Below are positions 46,700 through 57,105 of a stretch of DNA of 64,000 nt, piece by piece. Made by a program: the position numbers and the translations under genes. Positions within the stretch are counted from its first letter, which is position 1, and each line of letters starts with the position of its first letter. The notes beneath the pieces are model-generated. The model searched no databases. It was not told where the DNA came from and saw nothing but the letters and a program-made list of their open reading frames with translations. Source of the stretch: Terrilactibacillus laevilacticus (GTDB lineage Bacteria > Bacillota > Bacilli > Bacillales > Sporolactobacillaceae); contig NZ_VDCY01000003.1 of assembly GCF_006517395.1 (NCBI RefSeq), positions 248,001 to 312,000 on the forward strand. The letters run 5' to 3'.

Positions 46700-47134
46700 T
46701 TATTGATTAGTAGAAGAAGTTTGCGTATTTTTGTTCTTCCATTTACTCCACAAATTAATAGCGGCTTGTCCATACTGAATGGCTTTGGCAACTTGATCCG
46801 AATGTTGTTCACCTTTAAGTGTCACCTTATTTGCCACTCTTTGTACAGATTGATTGACATTTTTAATGGAGTCTCCAACGCCTTCAATGCCCTCAAAGAA
46901 ACGATTAAGATGAGCAGACTTATGCTGAACATCTTCAGATAACTGATTAGTCTTATGTAATAGCTCAGCTGTCTCCATTGTTATACCCTGCATTTGTTGT
47001 TCAACATGATCTAAAGTATTGACCATGCTATTCATTGTTCTTTGAACTGAACGAAGTGTTTCTGCAAGAAAATAAACGAGTGCTGCAAATGCAATCGCAA
47101 TCACTGCAACGCTTAAATATAAGATTATAACCAC
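46700..47134 (-). CDS. ytxG: YtxG-like DUF948 protein
   Basis: A 144-residue protein with one N-terminal membrane span (about 2-25) followed by a long amphipathic helical region with heptad character (about 26-115), the DUF948 layout. Seen next to ytxH and murC as in B. subtilis, where YtxG is a general stress protein of unknown mechanism. The C-terminus ends in a short polar tail. The gap of about 200 bp to murC suggests its own promoter. Confidence 0.88.
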   Translation of the reverse strand: MVIILYLSVAVIAIAFAALVYFLAETLRSVQRTMNSMVNTLDHVEQQMQGITMETAELLHKTNQLSEDVQHKSAHLNRFFEGIEGVGDSIKNVNQSVQRVANKVTLKGEQHSDQVAKAIQYGQAAINLWSKWKNKNTQTSSTNQ

Positions 47135-47314
47135 AACGATTACCTCCCTTTTTGACTATCTTCCCATCCTAGTTTGTTTCTAAACAACAATTCTATACAT
47201 TCAATATATCAATGATTAATAACAAAGTGAAATTATTCCACGGCATTAACCAATGACACCACTCCAGTTTCAAAATACTCATCGTACTAACTTAAGGTGT
47301 TGCAACAGAGTCCC

Positions 47315-47345
47315 CTAATCGATAACTTGAATTATCGATTAGAGT
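47315..47345 (-). terminator. Hairpin overlapping the end of murC
   Basis: CTAATCGATAA and TTATCGATTAG form an 11-bp stem that contains the murC stop codon. No T-run follows, so termination is doubtful; it may protect the mRNA 3' end. Confidence 0.45.
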
Positions 47346-48630
47346 CTTCATAAGCTTTTTGGTATTTTTGAATATCCCCAGCCCCCATAAATAGTAACAC
47401 ACTATTTTCATACTGCTTAAGATCATTAATATTTTGTAGGCTTAAAATGATGGAACCAGGGATTTTATTTTGTAAATCATGAATGGTTAATTTCCCATTG
47501 GACTCGCGAGCAGAACCAAAAATTTCGCATAGATAAACTTGATCTGCGAGTTTTAAACTGCTAACAAAATCATCTAAAAACGTAAGGGTACGAGAATACG
47601 TATGAGGTTGAAATATCGCGACAACATGCTTATCAGGGTATTTTTTCCTTGCTGCTTCGATCGTTACTTTAATTTCTGTCGGGTGGTGAGCATAATCATC
47701 AATCAAAATTTGATTACCTATTTTTTTCTCTGCAAAGCGACGCTTCACACCTTTAAAAGATGCTAATCTCTCTTTTACTAACTCAACAGGTACATTTTGG
47801 TAATGACAAAAAGCTATGATTGCCAGACTGTTCAAAATGTTATGATTTCCGAACCCAGGAATTTTAAAATGCCCATATAAGTCATTTCTAACGAACACGT
47901 CAAAATGCGTACCATCAGAGGTTGTTTCGATATTTCTCGCCTGAAAATCATTCTCCTCATTTAATCCATAATAAATGATGGGAACATTAGATTTTATACT
48001 TTGCAATTTCTCATCATCACCACAAGCAAATATCCCTTTTTTCACGACTAAAGCCATCTCTTGAAAAGCGTCAAAAACATCATCAATATCTTTGTAGTAA
48101 TCTGAGTGATCAAACTCTATGTTCGTAATAATACAATAATCAGGTTTATAAGCTAAAAAATGCCGTTTGTATTCACATGACTCAAAAATGAAATAGTCGC
48201 TATCTTCAACACCGACACCCGTACCATCACCTATTAGATAAGAAGTAGAGGCAAATTCACTAAATACATGGGCAAGTAATCCAGTCGTTGACGTTTTTCC
48301 ATGGGTTCCTGTAATGGCTACACTTGTATGTGTATCAGCTAGATGACTCAAAAAATCAAAATAACGATAAGTTGGTACACCCATTTCTCTTGCTTTTTTA
48401 ATTTCTTCATGATCATCTGGAAACGCATTTCCTGCGATAACAATTTCATCCATGTTAATATTGTTTTTATCAAAAGGTAAAAGAGGAATATTTTTTTCTT
48501 CTAGAGCCTGTTGAGTAAAAAAACGTTTATCATAGTCGGAGCCCTGTACCTGATGCTTCATGTCATATAGAATTTGTGCAAGTGCACTCATTCCAGTTCC
48601 TTTTATTCCTACGAAATGATATTTCGCCAT
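47332..48630 (-). CDS. murC: UDP-N-acetylmuramate--L-alanine ligase
   Basis: ATP-dependent addition of L-Ala to UDP-MurNAc, the first amino acid of the peptidoglycan stem. The 432 residues have the N-terminal Rossmann motif [16 protein letters not shown], the ATP loop [17 protein letters not shown] (about 107-123), EFDHSDYY near 180 and [10 protein letters not shown] near 290. The ATG at 48630 follows TTGGAGGTC; the upstream in-frame start at 48657 has no site. Context before sftA is conserved, except for the intervening nicotinate enzyme and repeat. Confidence 0.98.
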   Translation of the reverse strand: MAKYHFVGIKGTGMSALAQILYDMKHQVQGSDYDKRFFTQQALEEKNIPLLPFDKNNINMDEIVIAGNAFPDDHEEIKKAREMGVPTYRYFDFLSHLADTHTSVAITGTHGKTSTTGLLAHVFSEFASTSYLIGDGTGVGVEDSDYFIFESCEYKRHFLAYKPDYCIITNIEFDHSDYYKDIDDVFDAFQEMALVVKKGIFACGDDEKLQSIKSNVPIIYYGLNEENDFQARNIETTSDGTHFDVFVRNDLYGHFKIPGFGNHNILNSLAIIAFCHYQNVPVELVKERLASFKGVKRRFAEKKIGNQILIDDYAHHPTEIKVTIEAARKKYPDKHVVAIFQPHTYSRTLTFLDDFVSSLKLADQVYLCEIFGSARESNGKLTIHDLQNKIPGSIILSLQNINDLKQYENSVLLFMGAGDIQKYQKAYEDSNR

Positions 48631-48807
48631 TAAAATGACCTCCAAAATCCCTTCCATTTATCCATATTCAATCAATCTATTTATAGATACTATATGCAAA
48701 TATATTCTCATTGTTTGGTTTTCTTTTTTCAAAGATAAATTTTCCAATTGAAAATCTGTTAAGCGTTAACAAAAGCTTTGTTTAAATAGGTTGTCAGACA
48801 CGCTTCG

Positions 48808-48834
48808 CATATGAGATATCTCGATTCTCATATG
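48808..48834. repeat. Inverted repeat upstream of murC
   Basis: CATATGAGA and TCTCATATG form a perfect 9-bp inverted repeat with a nine-base spacer, about 180 bp before the murC start. It could be an operator or a minor structural element. Nothing else was recognised in 48631-48936. Confidence 0.35.
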
Positions 48835-48936
48835 TTTAGATATAGCTTATCAACTTCTTTAATCTTAGTATACATCTTTTTTATGATAATAATAATGAAT
48901 CCATGCTCGTTTATCCCACCTTAATGGGCTAGTCAA

Positions 48937-49110
48937 GATCCTCACCTCAAGATTCTGAGTATTCAAAGAAGCTAGGTGGAGGATCAACTCCCGTAAAGGT
49001 CCGATTGGTTCAGGCTTTCGATCAGTGGCGGATGACGCAGGCTAAAAACCAGGTGTCCTGTCGCAACGCCTGCACTAGCACATCCTGTGCGTCGAAAAAC
49101 CCCACTGATG
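48937..49110 (+). repeat. Structured repeat of a second type, sharing a module with the long element
   Basis: GATCCTCACCT at 48937 pairs with AGGTGGAGGATC at 48974-48985. Further on, ATCAGTGG (49021-49028) pairs with CCACTGAT (49102-49109), enclosing GACGC/GCGTC, a CAGGTG/CGCCTG hairpin and a GCACA/TGTGC hairpin. The inner part (49050-49095) is homologous to the two-hairpin module of the long intergenic elements. No ORF is present. It lies between murC and the nicotinate phosphoribosyltransferase gene and ends just before that gene's stop. It may be an insertion-sequence end or a distinct miniature element. Confidence 0.65.
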
Positions 49111-49126
49111 AAAGTTTCACTTTCTC

Positions 49127-50224
49127 TTAGTCGACTTTTTCTAATCTTGGATTTAGATTATATTTTCTTCCCGCTTTGGCTTGATGTTTTCCGTTTAACA
49201 TCACGTTGTCTCCTGTAAAACCTATACCTATTTTTAATAGGCTGCTTCCTATACCGTACATATCCACCGGAACTTGTCGCTTTTCAAATTCTAATATCCT
49301 TTCTTTTGTAAAACCACCACTCACTACGATCTTAACATGATTAAATCCTTCTTTGTCCAGAGCCTCTCTTAGACCAAAAACAAGTTCAGGGTTAACACTT
49401 CTTGGATCAAATCGACCAAGCAATTCAGGATGATCAATAAAATATTTATCAACCATATTTTTTGCCGTATCGAGCCTTACACCTTTCAGTGTTTCTCCAA
49501 AAGCATGAGCAAGTTTTAAACTATCACCAATGACATCATTATTATAGTCGACTAATGACACGAGATCATCCTCTGGATAATACTCATGATAAGCCCGTGT
49601 GGCTGCAACAACATCACCTTCAAACATTTGGATCAATGCGTGAGGCATTGTCCCCATTCCATGCTTACCCCACCACTCATTCATCGCATGTGTCGCTTGA
49701 GCTGTAGAACCACCTATGTATGCAGAGTATCCATCTCCTGCTTGTTGTGTATAATGATCATCCCTGTCACCCATGAAAATCACGGGTTTTTGAACGCCAG
49801 ATGCCCTAGCTGCTTTTACAACATTATAAACATTCGTTGCAACTGACGTTCTTCTGGCTAAAATCCCGTCAATAATGCCTTCTAAAAAACCAAAGTTTTG
49901 ATAAGGACCTGAAATGGTTAAAACCGTTTCATACGGTTCAATCTTGTCACCGTCCTTTAAGGAATGTATTTCTAATTGATCCGGATCTTTTGCAAAAGTT
50001 TTGACTAAAGCAATCGCCTCATCTGTACCACATAAAACAGCATGCTCTTTTTGAAAAAATTGAGTTGTTACAATATTATTAGGTTTCTCTTTTTTAACGA
50101 TTTCACACGATTTAAGAAAGTAAACGGCCGAAAACCACCCTTCTCCAATTCGTTCATCAAATTTAAAGGTTTTATTCGTCAGCCTTTTAATCTTTCCTTG
50201 AACTTTTAATTCAATTTCTTTCAT
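49127..50224 (-). CDS. pncB: Nicotinate phosphoribosyltransferase
   Basis: Makes nicotinate mononucleotide from nicotinate and PRPP in NAD salvage. The 365-residue protein belongs to the shorter branch of the family found in many Gram-positives and archaea. Diagnostic segments are DERIGEGWFSAVYFLKS near 22-38, the PRPP/nicotinate site region FMGDRDDHYTQQAGDGYSAYIGG (split here), GTMPHALIQMFEGD near 195, and SGGFTKERILEFE with YGIGSSLL near 320. The ATG at 50224 follows AAGGAGCAG; the longer in-frame extension to 50278 has no site. The C-terminal residues RKYNLNPRLEKVD adjoin repeat sequence. Confidence 0.9.
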   Translation of the reverse strand: MKEIELKVQGKIKRLTNKTFKFDERIGEGWFSAVYFLKSCEIVKKEKPNNIVTTQFFQKEHAVLCGTDEAIALVKTFAKDPDQLEIHSLKDGDKIEPYETVLTISGPYQNFGFLEGIIDGILARRTSVATNVYNVVKAARASGVQKPVIFMGDRDDHYTQQAGDGYSAYIGGSTAQATHAMNEWWGKHGMGTMPHALIQMFEGDVVAATRAYHEYYPEDDLVSLVDYNNDVIGDSLKLAHAFGETLKGVRLDTAKNMVDKYFIDHPELLGRFDPRSVNPELVFGLREALDKEGFNHVKIVVSGGFTKERILEFEKRQVPVDMYGIGSSLLKIGIGFTGDNVMLNGKHQAKAGRKYNLNPRLEKVD

Positions 50225-50390
50225 GTGTTGTCTGCTCCTTATACTAACGCGATTGACGCAAGATACATTACTCGCCATTTATTTTAACCTTAAATAGCTC
50301 TATTGTAAAAAAAATATACTTCAATTATCTTGGAAACTTTCAGGTCTAATAGACCTACTCGCTTTGACCATTAAAATCCTGCCTTTTTAA

Positions 50391-50663
50391 GAGGTTGCTT
50401 TAAAAAGTCACCAAATGATAACTTGCGAATATCGGCGCCCGCTTGTTTATTCCGGTCCTCATGTAGTGGATACAAGAGGATCGCTGGCTAAAATCACTCA
50501 CGTCCTGTGGCGGGCGCCTGAAGCTACCACATCATGTGGAATGCTGGTCCTCGGGAACTGTGCCGCTCTTAGCTTCCGACGCCCAGGACGGGCTAGTACT
50601 GGCGTTTCTTGCAGGATGGCCATCGTACTTAGCCAGTAACCCTTTTCATTTATTGAACCCGCA
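50391..50663 (-). mobile_element. Intergenic inverted-repeat element, copy 9 (long form, reversed, 273 bp)
   Basis: Left end GAGGTTGCTTTAAAAAG (one insertion of T and a C change) and right end ATTGAACCCGCA, both somewhat decayed. Flanks TTTTAA / CTTTAA (50385-50390, 50664-50669). It carries the two-hairpin module and lies between sftA and pncB. Confidence 0.87.
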
Positions 50664-50730
50664 CTTTAAGATAACAGGGAGTTGATTTTTCTCACTCCAT
50701 TTAATCCTGTGGCCAACATGCATTCCTGAT

Positions 50731-53172
50731 TTAATACACTTTGTCCTGGTTTATTATTTGATCTTCAAATTCTTCTTTAGAAACTAAAATTTGACGTGGC
50801 TTACTTCCATTAGATTCTGAAACAACCCCCATCGCTTGTAAATCATCAATTAGACGAGCGGCCCTATTATAGCCTATACGAAAACGCCGCTGAAGACTTG
50901 AAACAGAAGCCTGTCCTTGATCAATCACAAAGTATCCCGCTTCATCAAATAGTTCATCATCCATGTCAGCATTGTCTTGCAATACACCTTTAAAATCTTC
51001 CTTGTCAAATAAGTAAGGTGGAGATTCCATTTGATCAAACTGTGCCGAGATGCGGCTGATTTCTTCATCAGACACGTAGCAACCTTGCAAGCGTTTAATA
51101 TCTCTAGCCCCGTTTTCAACAAACAGCATGTCGCCTTGCCCTAGTAACCTTTCTGCACCAGATGAATCCAAAATGGTACGGGAATCCACTTGAGAAGAAA
51201 CGCTAAATGCTATTCGTGTTGGAATATTTGATTTTATAAGTCCCGTTATTACGTCCACCGATGGTCGTTGAGTAGCTAAGAGGAGATGAATACCCGCTGC
51301 TCTTGCTTTTTGTGCGATACGACATATCGCCTCTTCAACATCTTGGGGTGACACCATCATTAAATCCGCTAATTCATCAATAATAATGACGATATAGGGC
51401 ATAATTTCCCCTTCATGTTGCCCATTATCAATACATTCATTATAACGCTTGATATCTCGGACACCCATTTTTGCAAAATATTGATACCTATTTTCCATTT
51501 CTTCTACGGCCCATTTTAAAGAGAGTGAAGCTTCTTTTGGTTCCGTAATAACGGGCGTTGCGAGATGAGGTAGTTCCCTATACGCTGCAAGTTCAACGAC
51601 TTTTGGATCAATTAAAATTAATCTCAGACGTTCTGGCGATGTTTTATATATCAAGCTTAAGATTAAAGAGTGGATGCAAACACTTTTACCAGAACCCGTT
51701 GCTCCAGCAATGAGACCATGTGGCATTTTGGCTAGATCTGTTATGACCTGTTGTCCTGAAATATCTTGTCCCAAGATAGCTGGTAGAGCGGATGAGTGAT
51801 CTTTGAATGTTTCGGAATGAAGTAAGTCTTTTAAATAAACAGGTTTGCGTTCATCATTTGGTACCTCAATCCCAACCGTGTTTTTCCCAGTTACAGGAGC
51901 GATACGTATCTGCTCTGCTGCCATACTTAATTTTATATCTTCTGTTAAATTCAAGATCTTATTTACTTTTACACCAGGATGAAGATGAATCTCAAACCTT
52001 GTAACAGCAGGCCCTTGTGTATAATCCACAATATCTGCGTTGACATGGAAATTATCGAGTGTTTCTTTTAAAATTGATCGCTTCTCTTCTATCCACTTGG
52101 AATCACTTTCCTTTGATTCAGGAGGATCATCGAGCACATCTAAGGAGATCTGATAGTCTTTCTGTTCTAGTCTGTTGTTCTTTTTAGGTTGTTCATCATG
52201 GGTTTCATGGGTTTTATGATTTCTTTTATCCGTACGAAACATCAAAACGTTAAAAGGGACTTTTGAACCATTCCGACCTTGCCGATGTGGTGAGACTTTA
52301 AATTTCGGTTTCACCGGTGTCTCATCTTTTTCCATTGTATTTTCCTGATTCTGTACATCGGCATCAGACTTTTTTATATTATCGTCCTTTGATTCATATT
52401 GATCAGCGTGCGAGTCAGCCTTAATTTTTTTAGGCCTACTCTCAGGAAAATCATCCAAGCCTTCTTTTGTATCAGAAATCATAAAATCATCATTTTTCTC
52501 TTCATTTATATCTTCTTTTTGAGAATGCTTAAATGGTAAAGAATGGACATCTTTTTGAAGATTTGTCTTTGGTTCCACGTCAGTTATTAATTTATTTTCT
52601 TTTCGTTGATAGGTTGGTTGATCTAATTGTTTTTCATTTATTCGTTGCTTATCTTTTGAGTTTAGAGAGCTAGCAGTCAAATTGTTCGCTTTTTGAGTCA
52701 CTTTTTGATCACTTTTAGGTATTCTGTTTATATTTCCCATTTGACGATAAAAATGCTCTGGTGGTTTTTTATATCCATAGACAGGTGAGATAATTTCAGT
52801 CGGTTTAAACCGACTTTTCTTAGATGATTGAGATGTCTCTTGAGATTCTTGATTTTTTGCCCATTTGTCATCAGACTTATGAGAAGCCTTTCTATTGTGA
52901 GCAGGGTGCTTTCTTACTGACTCATAGCGATCATGATTAGGAATGGGAGTGTCCTTAAATGATTGTCTAGAATTAGGTGTGACATCTCTACCATTTGAAT
53001 TTGGATATTGATGTAACATTCTTACATGAATTTGTCGATTTGTATCTTCAAAGCGGCCAACGATCGGGTTATGTAATGACTGATAGGCGTCATCATCATG
53101 ATTTTGTTTTTGATGAAGAAAATCCTCTTCATCATCTTGATGAAATAAACGTTTCCACCAATTAGATCCCAT
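50731..53172 (-). CDS. sftA: DNA translocase SftA (FtsK/SpoIIIE family)
   Basis: Soluble septum-associated DNA translocase that clears chromosome DNA from the closing division septum. The 813 residues start with a short conserved head (MGSNWWKRLFHQDDEEDF), followed by a long polar linker (about 20-330, rich in Lys, Asp, Gln and Ser, no membrane span). The FtsK motor then has Walker A AGATGSGKSVCIHS and Walker B VIIIDELADLMMV. It ends in a gamma winged-helix domain (RRFRIGYNRAARLIDDLQ) that reads KOPS-type sequences. The absence of membrane spans separates it from SpoIIIE. The ATG at 53172 follows GGGAGTGA. Context before ytpR is conserved (ytpT in B. subtilis). Confidence 0.94.
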   Translation of the reverse strand: MGSNWWKRLFHQDDEEDFLHQKQNHDDDAYQSLHNPIVGRFEDTNRQIHVRMLHQYPNSNGRDVTPNSRQSFKDTPIPNHDRYESVRKHPAHNRKASHKSDDKWAKNQESQETSQSSKKSRFKPTEIISPVYGYKKPPEHFYRQMGNINRIPKSDQKVTQKANNLTASSLNSKDKQRINEKQLDQPTYQRKENKLITDVEPKTNLQKDVHSLPFKHSQKEDINEEKNDDFMISDTKEGLDDFPESRPKKIKADSHADQYESKDDNIKKSDADVQNQENTMEKDETPVKPKFKVSPHRQGRNGSKVPFNVLMFRTDKRNHKTHETHDEQPKKNNRLEQKDYQISLDVLDDPPESKESDSKWIEEKRSILKETLDNFHVNADIVDYTQGPAVTRFEIHLHPGVKVNKILNLTEDIKLSMAAEQIRIAPVTGKNTVGIEVPNDERKPVYLKDLLHSETFKDHSSALPAILGQDISGQQVITDLAKMPHGLIAGATGSGKSVCIHSLILSLIYKTSPERLRLILIDPKVVELAAYRELPHLATPVITEPKEASLSLKWAVEEMENRYQYFAKMGVRDIKRYNECIDNGQHEGEIMPYIVIIIDELADLMMVSPQDVEEAICRIAQKARAAGIHLLLATQRPSVDVITGLIKSNIPTRIAFSVSSQVDSRTILDSSGAERLLGQGDMLFVENGARDIKRLQGCYVSDEEISRISAQFDQMESPPYLFDKEDFKGVLQDNADMDDELFDEAGYFVIDQGQASVSSLQRRFRIGYNRAARLIDDLQAMGVVSESNGSKPRQILVSKEEFEDQIINQDKVY

Positions 53173-53270
53173 TCCTCTCACTCCCTTCATTTATTAATTG
53201 AACTATTTTTCACATACAAAGGTCTATATCCCTTGTCATAAACCAAACATCTCATTTTTTCGTGTGTGTA

Positions 53271-53303
53271 TTAAAAATCACTAGTTATTTAACTAGTGAT
53301 TTT
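53271..53303 (-). terminator. Terminator of the ytpQ-ytpR unit
   Basis: AAAATCACTAGTTA and TAACTAGTGATTTT form a near-perfect 14-bp stem with a two-base loop, with A and T runs on both sides, just after the ytpR stop. Confidence 0.88.
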
Positions 53304-53319
53304 ATTTACATACATCGGC

Positions 53320-53928
53320 TTATTTACCAAAAAAATCTTCTCCAACGGTTTTGGAATCATCTAAAACAAGAATCCCCTTTTTTTGCGGTGCATGAGGTAA
53401 ATCTAACTCCCTAGCAGAACAAATCATACCAGAGGAGGCCACACCTCTTAGCTGCGCATCCTTAATAATCATACCACTTGGCATGACTGCCCCAACACGT
53501 GCAACAACCACATGTTGATCTTCTTCTACATTCGGTGCCCCACAAACAATTTGCAAGGTTTCACTTCCAATATCTACTTGACAGACACTTAATTTATCAG
53601 CATTAGGATGCTTTTCTTTAGAAATAACCTTTCCAACAACAAAGGAAGGTCGATCATCAAAGGTTAATATATCAGAAAACCCTGCATTTTTAATGACTTT
53701 ATTAACCTTGTCAACGAGGTCTTTGCTTAGATCAACTTGTCCATTAACATCTATATTGAACCATTCAGATATTTGAAAGAGATTAAAGCCAAGTGTTTTA
53801 CCCGTATCAGGGTTTAAAAGTTTGACCACGTTTTTCTTTTTTTCAACCTGAATGGGCTCTTCGTCTCCTATAACTGCTTGTACTAATAAGACATCTCCTA
53901 TGCCTTCTTTATTGTAAAATATGTTCAT
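53320..53928 (-). CDS. ytpR: tRNA-binding-domain protein YtpR
   Basis: A 202-residue protein with an N-terminal YtpR-specific region (1-85) and a C-terminal OB-fold tRNA-binding domain (about 90-195) like that of EMAP II and the PheT N-terminus: [20 protein letters not shown], then [20 protein letters not shown] and [11 protein letters not shown]. It may bind tRNA or act with aminoacyl-tRNA enzymes; the role is unproven. The ATG at 53928 follows AAGGA. It is co-directional with ytpQ, 38 bp downstream. Confidence 0.93.
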   Translation of the reverse strand: MNIFYNKEGIGDVLLVQAVIGDEEPIQVEKKKNVVKLLNPDTGKTLGFNLFQISEWFNIDVNGQVDLSKDLVDKVNKVIKNAGFSDILTFDDRPSFVVGKVISKEKHPNADKLSVCQVDIGSETLQIVCGAPNVEEDQHVVVARVGAVMPSGMIIKDAQLRGVASSGMICSARELDLPHAPQKKGILVLDDSKTVGEDFFGK

Positions 53929-53966
53929 TTTTGTTCCTTCCAACCTTTCAATCAATTCAACATTTA

Positions 53967-54773
53967 TCAGTCTTCTTCATCCACTGGACGATTTTTGGCT
54001 AAAATGAAAATTGGATTTAATTTCCCGTTTTCATAGATAAAAGGTAACGCCGTAATTGGAATATTACCATTGGTAAAAAATTGCATCGTCATCTGAGCTA
54101 AGACATCATATCCCCTTTTATTCACAATGTCAGCAAAAATTAAAACATCTTGATGAGGGATACTAACCGCCAGATCTCCTTTTGATTTAGCTGCCATGTC
54201 ATCTAATAATGTTTTATTTAATATTCGACTGGCATCATAGCCATCATTATGATTTATAAAAGTAAATACGTTATCCGCAACATGGTCTTCCTTCATTTCT
54301 ATCGGTAAGGAACGCAGATTAAATTCAGCCATCTCAAATAGAGAGTCTTCCAAAACACCTTCATTTTTCATAAATTCACGATCAATAAGGCGATAAGAAT
54401 GACCTAAATCTAAAGCATAATAGATACGTGTTTCAGCTGTATGCTCCTTATAAAGCAAGGTTTTCCCATCTGATGTTTCCGTTGGAAACGAAGTAGATCG
54501 CATGACAGGAAAAATATGTTTTTCCATTCCTACGAGTCGTTGAGATGAATTCATCACTCGGAGGGCATGGTCAACGTAATAGACGATTTGATCTATGAGC
54601 TTATCTTTTTCTGCTTCATAACGACTGGAAAGTCCAGAAAGTTCAAGTGTAATCCCTTTCTTAGACTGACTATTTTCAATTCGCAATGTCTCTTTTTCAC
54701 GATCATAAACCATTGTTCTGTCTGGTGCCTGAAGTCGATTTTCCAGCAGACGTTTAAGTTCTTTGCTTTCCAT
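53967..54773 (-). CDS. ytpQ: DUF1444 protein YtpQ
   Basis: A 268-residue cytoplasmic protein of the UPF0354 (DUF1444) family, the same length as B. subtilis YtpQ. No catalytic motif is recognised. Conserved-looking segments are [11 protein letters not shown] near 93 and [12 protein letters not shown] near 127, with [15 protein letters not shown] near 205. The ATG at 54773 follows GGAGGAAGT. In B. subtilis ytpP (thioredoxin-like) precedes it; here a chemoreceptor gene occupies that side. Function unknown. Confidence 0.9.
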   Translation of the reverse strand: MESKELKRLLENRLQAPDRTMVYDREKETLRIENSQSKKGITLELSGLSSRYEAEKDKLIDQIVYYVDHALRVMNSSQRLVGMEKHIFPVMRSTSFPTETSDGKTLLYKEHTAETRIYYALDLGHSYRLIDREFMKNEGVLEDSLFEMAEFNLRSLPIEMKEDHVADNVFTFINHNDGYDASRILNKTLLDDMAAKSKGDLAVSIPHQDVLIFADIVNKRGYDVLAQMTMQFFTNGNIPITALPFIYENGKLNPIFILAKNRPVDEED

Positions 54774-54843
54774 TTTAACACTTCCTCCGCATCTGCATGA
54801 GATCATTTTACCATGTTCTTGGAATTTTTATAAGGGAAATCAC

Positions 54844-54870
54844 TAAAGAATCTCGTTGATTAGACGATAT
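54844..54870 (+). promoter_or_regulatory. Sigma-D promoter of the chemoreceptor gene
   Basis: TAAA, exactly 15 bp, then GACGATAT differs from the sigma-D consensus (TAAA-N15-GCCGATAT) at one base. It lies 78 bp upstream of the start. Sigma-D drives motility and chemoreceptor genes in Bacillus. Confidence 0.8.
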
Positions 54871-54947
54871 AAATAGCGTTAAGGGGACTTTAAGATACAT
54901 CATTACATAAAGATATACGTTATAGAATTGTATATAGGAGGGTTTTC

Positions 54948-57038
54948 ATGGATTGGTCAATAAAAAAGAAAATAAAGTCGATGCTTTTTATGGGTATTAT
55001 TGGCATCATTCTCTTAGCATTATTTACTTGCCTCACATTTGTTAATAGCAAATGGACAAATGGTAAAGTCAATGCGATTCATCAGAATGCTAACTTAGCA
55101 GAAAGTATTCATACAAAAATAGAAAAAGCTCGAACCTTAGAACAAATGTATTTAGCTAAACCGAAAAAAGAATATGTGGTTCAACTAAATAACCTTCTTA
55201 AAGAGATTAAGCAAGACACAAAATCATTTTCCAATCAATCAGATGTCGTTAAAAAATCAACTAAAGATATAAATAACCAAGTCAAAGTCTATCAAGAAAG
55301 CCTTAACCAGGTCGTTTCCATTACGGAGTTGATCGGTTACACTGAAAATGAAGGCCTACATAAGCGATTCCTCGAGACAGAAAAAAAATTAGACTCCATG
55401 ATTAATAATACTAACAATCATGAACTAGTTAAAAAGTATTTGCAGCTTAAATTACAAGAGAAAACGTATTTCGATAATCCTACATCAAAAGGTTTTAATG
55501 AGATCTCAAATGAGATCAATGATTTTAACCTTTATGCTTCTTCTGTTGTTTCAGACAATAATCAAAATGAATTTAGTTCAACATTACTAAAGTATAAAAG
55601 TATTAATGACTCAATTAATTCATCCTATAATTTATCCGATTCACTTAGAGAACAGTTTGCTTCTGCAAGCAGCCATATTGAAAAAAGTGTGGACAAAGTC
55701 GTGAACTCTTTAAATCAGCAAAACCAAGATATTGATCACCATCAAACGACGATTGGTCTTACTTTCTTTATTATTGCCCTTCTTTTAAGTATTGCCATAG
55801 CTGTGGTCCTTTACTGGTTTGGAAGACGATTATCAACAAGTATCTCTGATTCCCTTCATGAACTGACAAAAGGTGCTACTAAAATTGGAGAAGGACATCT
55901 AAATTACCGTGTTCCTATAACGACACAAGATGAACTAGGTCAATTTGCAGAATCATTTAATAAAATGACAGCCTACATGGAAAAAACGATTCAGAAAGTC
56001 TTCCATTCAACAAAGACATTAACTCAATCATCAGAGAACTTGGCTGCTGCCTCTGAAGAAAATGTGGCTCAAGTGACCGAAGTCAATGAAGCCATTCAGC
56101 AAGTAGCTGCAGGTGCTCAAAATCAAGCTGATCATTTGGATCAAAGTATGAATTTATTATCTAATGTTACTCAGGCTATTGACGAAAGTAAGGTTTTCAG
56201 TCAGCAAGTCCTTCAGAAGACCAAAGAAACAGAAAAAACAAGTCAAGAAGGTCTCATCACTGTTTCACATCTTGAAACGAGCGCTAATGAATATTTAAAA
56301 GTTATTTCATCCCTCATTCATGAAATAAAAGATGTTGCTACGCAATCCGAGAATATCAAACAAATTCTGAAAACAATTAAAAGCATATCGGATAACACGA
56401 ATCTACTCGCACTAAATGCGGCCATTGAATCTGCACGTGCTGGAGAAGCAGGAAAAGGATTTGCTGTAGTCTCAAAAGAAATCCGCAATTTAGCTGAGAG
56501 ATCTAAGAAGGAAACAAATCAAATTAACGAAGATATATCGAATATTATTGGACGATTAAGTCATTTAACAACAATGGCAGAAACCCTCAATCAGTTTTCT
56601 GAAAAACAGAGAGATAATGTGGCTATGACCAAAGTCTCATTTGACCATATTACGGATAAAATCTCATCTATAAACAATATGATGGATAATATTAACGGTA
56701 AAGTGACTCATGTGAAGGATGCTAATCAAAATCTAGTGATTAAATTAGAAGAAATTAGTGCTATCTCAGAAGAAACAGCAGCCAGTACAGAAGAAGTTTC
56801 AGCTGCGAGTGAAAATCAAAAATTTGCGATTGGAACCGTTACACAAGCTGCGACTGATTTACAAGCCATTGCTATTGATCTAGAAAATGAAGTCCTAAAA
56901 TTCACTTTTGATACTCAAGACTCGGAAATGGACTTTGATTCAAATACCCATGTAGCGTCGATTAATGAAAGTGCTCAAACACCTACTGACAATAGGCCAA
57001 AGAAAGAAATAGAACAATCTTCTCAGCAAGTTAATTAA
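54948..57038 (+). CDS. Methyl-accepting chemotaxis protein
   Basis: A 696-residue transmembrane chemoreceptor. Membrane span 1 (about 12-32) and span 2 (about 268-293) enclose an extracellular helical-bundle sensor domain with no recognised ligand signature. A HAMP domain (about 295-350) leads to the cytoplasmic signalling hairpin with the near-invariant tip [20 protein letters not shown] (about 483-502) and [18 protein letters not shown]. The C-terminal tail has no classic NWETF pentapeptide. It has its own sigma-D promoter and terminator; no other chemotaxis gene is in the window. It implies a motile organism. Confidence 0.95.
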   Translation: MDWSIKKKIKSMLFMGIIGIILLALFTCLTFVNSKWTNGKVNAIHQNANLAESIHTKIEKARTLEQMYLAKPKKEYVVQLNNLLKEIKQDTKSFSNQSDVVKKSTKDINNQVKVYQESLNQVVSITELIGYTENEGLHKRFLETEKKLDSMINNTNNHELVKKYLQLKLQEKTYFDNPTSKGFNEISNEINDFNLYASSVVSDNNQNEFSSTLLKYKSINDSINSSYNLSDSLREQFASASSHIEKSVDKVVNSLNQQNQDIDHHQTTIGLTFFIIALLLSIAIAVVLYWFGRRLSTSISDSLHELTKGATKIGEGHLNYRVPITTQDELGQFAESFNKMTAYMEKTIQKVFHSTKTLTQSSENLAAASEENVAQVTEVNEAIQQVAAGAQNQADHLDQSMNLLSNVTQAIDESKVFSQQVLQKTKETEKTSQEGLITVSHLETSANEYLKVISSLIHEIKDVATQSENIKQILKTIKSISDNTNLLALNAAIESARAGEAGKGFAVVSKEIRNLAERSKKETNQINEDISNIIGRLSHLTTMAETLNQFSEKQRDNVAMTKVSFDHITDKISSINNMMDNINGKVTHVKDANQNLVIKLEEISAISEETAASTEEVSAASENQKFAIGTVTQAATDLQAIAIDLENEVLKFTFDTQDSEMDFDSNTHVASINESAQTPTDNRPKKEIEQSSQQVN

Positions 57039-57052
57039 ACTAATCTTTTTAA

Positions 57053-57095
57053 AATGCCTTCATCAGAATATAAACCTGATGAAGGCATTTTTTAC
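57053..57095 (+). terminator. Terminator of the chemoreceptor gene
   Basis: AAATGCCTTCATCAG and CTGATGAAGGCATTT form a perfect 15-bp stem followed by TTTAC, 15 bp after the stop. Confidence 0.92.
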
Positions 57096-57105
57096 TCTAT
57101 TTAAG

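Noticed and set aside
48766-48780. cre-like palindrome TGTTAAGCGTTAACA upstream of murC
   Set aside because: It has one base too many between the half-sites to fit the CcpA consensus, and murC is not an expected target.
50415-50639. 74-codon plus-strand ORF
   Set aside because: Contained in element copy 9; frame is not kept among copies.
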